From contig UQXH01000007.1 in NCBI GenBank assembly GCA_900545025.1, positions 21,264 to 85,263 of the forward strand: a stretch of 64,000 bases of DNA, in the 5' to 3' direction. Source of the stretch: an uncultured Phascolarctobacterium sp. (GTDB lineage Bacteria; Bacillota; Negativicutes; Acidaminococcales; Acidaminococcaceae). The notes under the pieces are model-generated. The model did no database searches. It saw only the letters and a program-made list of their open reading frames with translations, and had not been told where the DNA came from. The position numbers were made by a program, and so were the translations under genes. Every line of letters starts with the position of its first letter. The first letter of the stretch is position 1. Shown one piece after another: positions 62,088 to 64,000 of this stretch.

Positions 62088-62813
62088 TTATGCAAATTGC
62101 TGCAGCCACTTACAGATAATTTCTCCAGCCTCGCTGCTGCAGCAGGTAAAGCTGTGGTCGCCCGCGGGAAAGATGTGCAGCTCTTTACGCACATTTAACA
62201 GCTCATAATTACGCCTTGCCTGACTTACGTCCACCGTTTCATCCGCTGCGCCATGCAGGATGAGCACCGGGTGCTGCCGCCAGGTACGCAGCACTTCGTC
62301 GATGTCGTATTTATCTATATCCGTCAGAAAATCCGGCGTCAGATCCAGCCTGCCGCGCTCATCAGCCAAATGCAGGGTAACGCCGCTATTTAAAAGTTCG
62401 TACTGCTCACGCCCCAGTGCCTGCAGAAAAGTCTGGCGCAGGTTATTGGGCGTCGCCCATAGGATAAGTCCGGCAATACTTTCATCATGCGCCGACGTCA
62501 GCAGCGCCGCTGCCCCGCCCAGACTACGTCCTAACAGGATAATCTTCCTGTCCGGCAGCTGCCTGCGCACCGCGGCGATAACTGCCTGCAATTCTTCAAT
62601 CTGACGGGAAAGAATCTGACTGCCGTTAAAATTAAAGCGCACTACATCCACATATTGCTGGGCCTTGGCCGCCAGCGCTGTCGCGCGTCCGCCGCCCTCC
62701 CTGCTGCCCCGGAAACCGTGCGCCATAATAAGCACGGGCGCCTTGGCTTTTTCGCAGCTGTTAACGATACATTCTATTGCCCCATAAGGACCTGTACAAG
62801 TAAAGTTCTGCAT
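62088..62813 (-). CDS. Alpha/beta hydrolase (YqkD/BAAT-like)
   Basis: About 241 residues of serine hydrolase fold without signal peptide. The oxyanion-loop motif AHGFRGSREGGG is near 34-45, the nucleophile elbow LGRSLGGAA near 100, an Asp in HGAADETVDV, and the catalytic-type His in GDHSFTCC. Substrate unknown. Start is uncertain: ATG at 62811-62813 or GTG/TTG just before it, which overlap the end of the HNH gene. It sits upstream of the cyclophilin gene by 64 bases. Confidence 0.85.
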   Translation of the reverse strand: MQNFTCTGPYGAIECIVNSCEKAKAPVLIMAHGFRGSREGGGRATALAAKAQQYVDVVRFNFNGSQILSRQIEELQAVIAAVRRQLPDRKIILLGRSLGGAAALLTSAHDESIAGLILWATPNNLRQTFLQALGREQYELLNSGVTLHLADERGRLDLTPDFLTDIDKYDIDEVLRTWRQHPVLILHGAADETVDVSQARRNYELLNVRKELHIFPAGDHSFTCCSSEAGEIICKWLQQFA

Positions 62814-62818
62814 TTTGT

Positions 62819-63733
62819 TCACCAACCTTCATATAATTCCTTTAACTCTTCAAAAGATATATTTATTCCACTTTTGCATAAACTCTTACTATTTTTGTCA
62901 TATAAATATCTAAGTATTTTAAAACGTTCTGCATATTCCCCATAATGCATTTTTCTATGGCAACAACTACATAAGCAAACTGTATTTTCCAATATATCAA
63001 TATCTTGAACAGTAAAATTTTTGTGTAAAACTTTATTTAGAACTGTAGTACTCCAAATTGGCACTAAATGATGTACCTCTAAATAATATTCTTTCTCTAT
63101 ATTTAAAATTTTATTCTCACGTTCAAAATAATTACATTTTTTATTTTCATATCCATCTAAAGCACATTTATTTCCAGCTTTTTCTAATGCCATTTTTCTT
63201 ACCAAAAAATTTCTATTATAACCATTATTTAAACATTTATCCGCTAAAAATTCTTCTTCATCATCTTTACCTATTAAATCTTTTATTTTTTGTTTGTTTT
63301 CATGTAAAAACTTTTCTATCACCTTATTGTTTTCTTTTTCCGCTTTCTTCTTTGCTCCAGTACTTCTTTTATTCCATTTTGGCAATATATTAAATACTTT
63401 TTTATATTTTTCACAATAATTATCACCTTCATTGCTATTCTTATAATAAGCATCAACTTTATTACCATTTTTTAACTCGTTTTTTATGTGTGGTGTTATC
63501 CTTCTAAAAGTATGGTTACTTTCACTTCCACCTTTTGTATAAATTTTTTCAAACACATTTTCTACATTTTGATTATGACCTAAATAATATATCTCTTCAT
63601 TGCAAACTATAGCATAGCTTCCATCAGTATTATTACTATTACTATATTTTTTAAACTCCAATATTTCTCCATCTAATTTAAACATACCCAAATACAAGAA
63701 ATCTTCTATAACTTTTTTATTTTTCTCATCCAT
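62819..63733 (-). CDS. HNH endonuclease, with GIY-YIG-like N-terminus
   Basis: A 304-residue protein in an AT-rich gene. The C-terminal HNH domain (about 190-265) has CALDGYE, LEVHHLVPI (His221-His222), LENTVCLCSCCHRKMHYG with Asn250 and zinc cysteines; it resembles McrA-like HNH nucleases. The N-terminal part contains GSYAIVCNEEIYYLGHN (38-54), which matches the spacing of GIY...YIG, and an Arg-rich segment (NHTFRRIT). Two nuclease domains in one protein would suggest a restriction or defence enzyme. Catalytic GIY-YIG residues are not certain. AAAGGGG lies seven bases before the ATG. Its base composition contrasts with the flanking genes, suggesting horizontal transfer. Confidence 0.78.
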   Translation of the reverse strand: MDEKNKKVIEDFLYLGMFKLDGEILEFKKYSNSNNTDGSYAIVCNEEIYYLGHNQNVENVFEKIYTKGGSESNHTFRRITPHIKNELKNGNKVDAYYKNSNEGDNYCEKYKKVFNILPKWNKRSTGAKKKAEKENNKVIEKFLHENKQKIKDLIGKDDEEEFLADKCLNNGYNRNFLVRKMALEKAGNKCALDGYENKKCNYFERENKILNIEKEYYLEVHHLVPIWSTTVLNKVLHKNFTVQDIDILENTVCLCSCCHRKMHYGEYAERFKILRYLYDKNSKSLCKSGINISFEELKELYEGW

Positions 63734-63790
63734 ACCATAACCCCTTTCAACATACTTATTTTGCTCAATTAATAATTACACGCCAAAAGC

Positions 63791-63827
63791 AAAAAACCTG
63801 CTGCAAGCTTACGCTCACAGCAGGTTT
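63791..63827 (-). terminator. Terminator of the DASS transporter gene
   Basis: Ten-pair stem AAACCTGCTG/CAGCAGGTTT with a 14-base loop, followed on the minus strand by TTTTTTGC. Confidence 0.82.
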
Positions 63828-63857
63828 AATTGTTTCCCGTATTTAATTCAGTTCAAA

Positions 63858-64000
63858 TTATTTGCCGGGGAAGAAAGGCCATACCATCGGGATGATAACC
63901 AGGGATACGATAAATGCTACGATTACCAGACCGGTACCAGCTTTTACGTAGTCCATGAATTTGTATCCGCCAGGGCCAAGAACCAGGGTGTTCGGAGGAG
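63858..64000 (-). CDS. DASS/SLC13-type anion transporter, C-terminal fragment
   Basis: The last 47 codons of a gene running off the right edge. The peptide has PxNTLVLGPGGYKFMDYVKAG followed by one membrane helix (VIVAFIVSLVIIPMVW) and ends PFFPGK. The [PS]xNxLVxGxGxYxxxDFxKxG pattern is typical of the C-terminus of divalent-anion:sodium symporters, which import succinate, malate or similar compounds. Substrate cannot be fixed from the fragment. Confidence 0.72.
   Translation of the reverse strand, partial: PPNTLVLGPGGYKFMDYVKAGTGLVIVAFIVSLVIIPMVWPFFPGK

Overview
The window reads as chromosome from a diderm Firmicute of the class Negativicutes. The evidence is a mixture of traits. Outer-membrane features are an SLH-domain porin, an autotransporter, an LptA/OstA-like protein, an RND efflux pair and an ArnT-like glycosyltransferase. 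Firmicute features are a T-box in front of glyQS, RNase HIII, AddAB, a CcpN-type regulator and strong AAGGAGG ribosome binding sites. The PEP synthase and the dicarboxylate-type transporter at the right edge would fit the Acidaminococcaceae (Phascolarctobacterium-like), but I cannot fix the genus.

Layout, left to right. 1-53: start of a sodium:alanine symporter. 395-2121: SLH porin and two tRNAs. 2178-5592: dnaG-rpoD. 5761-7770: LptA-like gene, then the regulators ccpN and ppsR. 7913-10666: iron-complex/cobalamin-type ABC importer. 10845-12676: DUF896, RluA-family synthase and class II aldolase. 12728-17078: envelope-lipid glycosylation operon. 17099-20058: rnhC, larC, larB. 20072-24270: RND pump. 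24409-27104: partial type IV pilus operon. 27171-29561: ppsA. 30167-33661: a conspicuously AT-rich island of three genes (AAA+ ATPase, coiled-coil membrane protein, HNH-like membrane protein). 33919-38387: folate/queuosine operon and pepT. 38456-40677: glucosaminidase and two small plus-strand genes. 40837-45722: a giant autotransporter. 45930-53135: addBA and neighbours. 53310-56604: glyQS with its T-box and promoter. 56605-62813: recO, corC, era, cdd, ybeY, phoH, a cyclophilin and a hydrolase. 62819-63733: a second AT-rich gene encoding an HNH nuclease. 63858-64000: end of a DASS/SLC13 transporter.

How parts connect. CcpN-like repressor, the PEP synthase regulatory protein and PEP synthase form a gluconeogenic control module. 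The same 12-base core, TAGTGTATACTA, lies over the core promoters of both ccpN and ppsA, 22 kb apart. The folate operon has folE2, folP and folK but no folB; its QueD homologue carries the CExxHGH motif reported for dual queuosine/folate enzymes. The autotransporter signal peptide is separated from the passenger by a run of nine G that leaves the gene out of frame, which looks like phase variation in the OFF state. Four genes (ccpN, ppsR, era, corC) have good Shine-Dalgarno sequences but only AUA or AUC at the expected start. The two best candidates for undescribed biology are the AT-rich three-gene island and the phase-variable surface protein.
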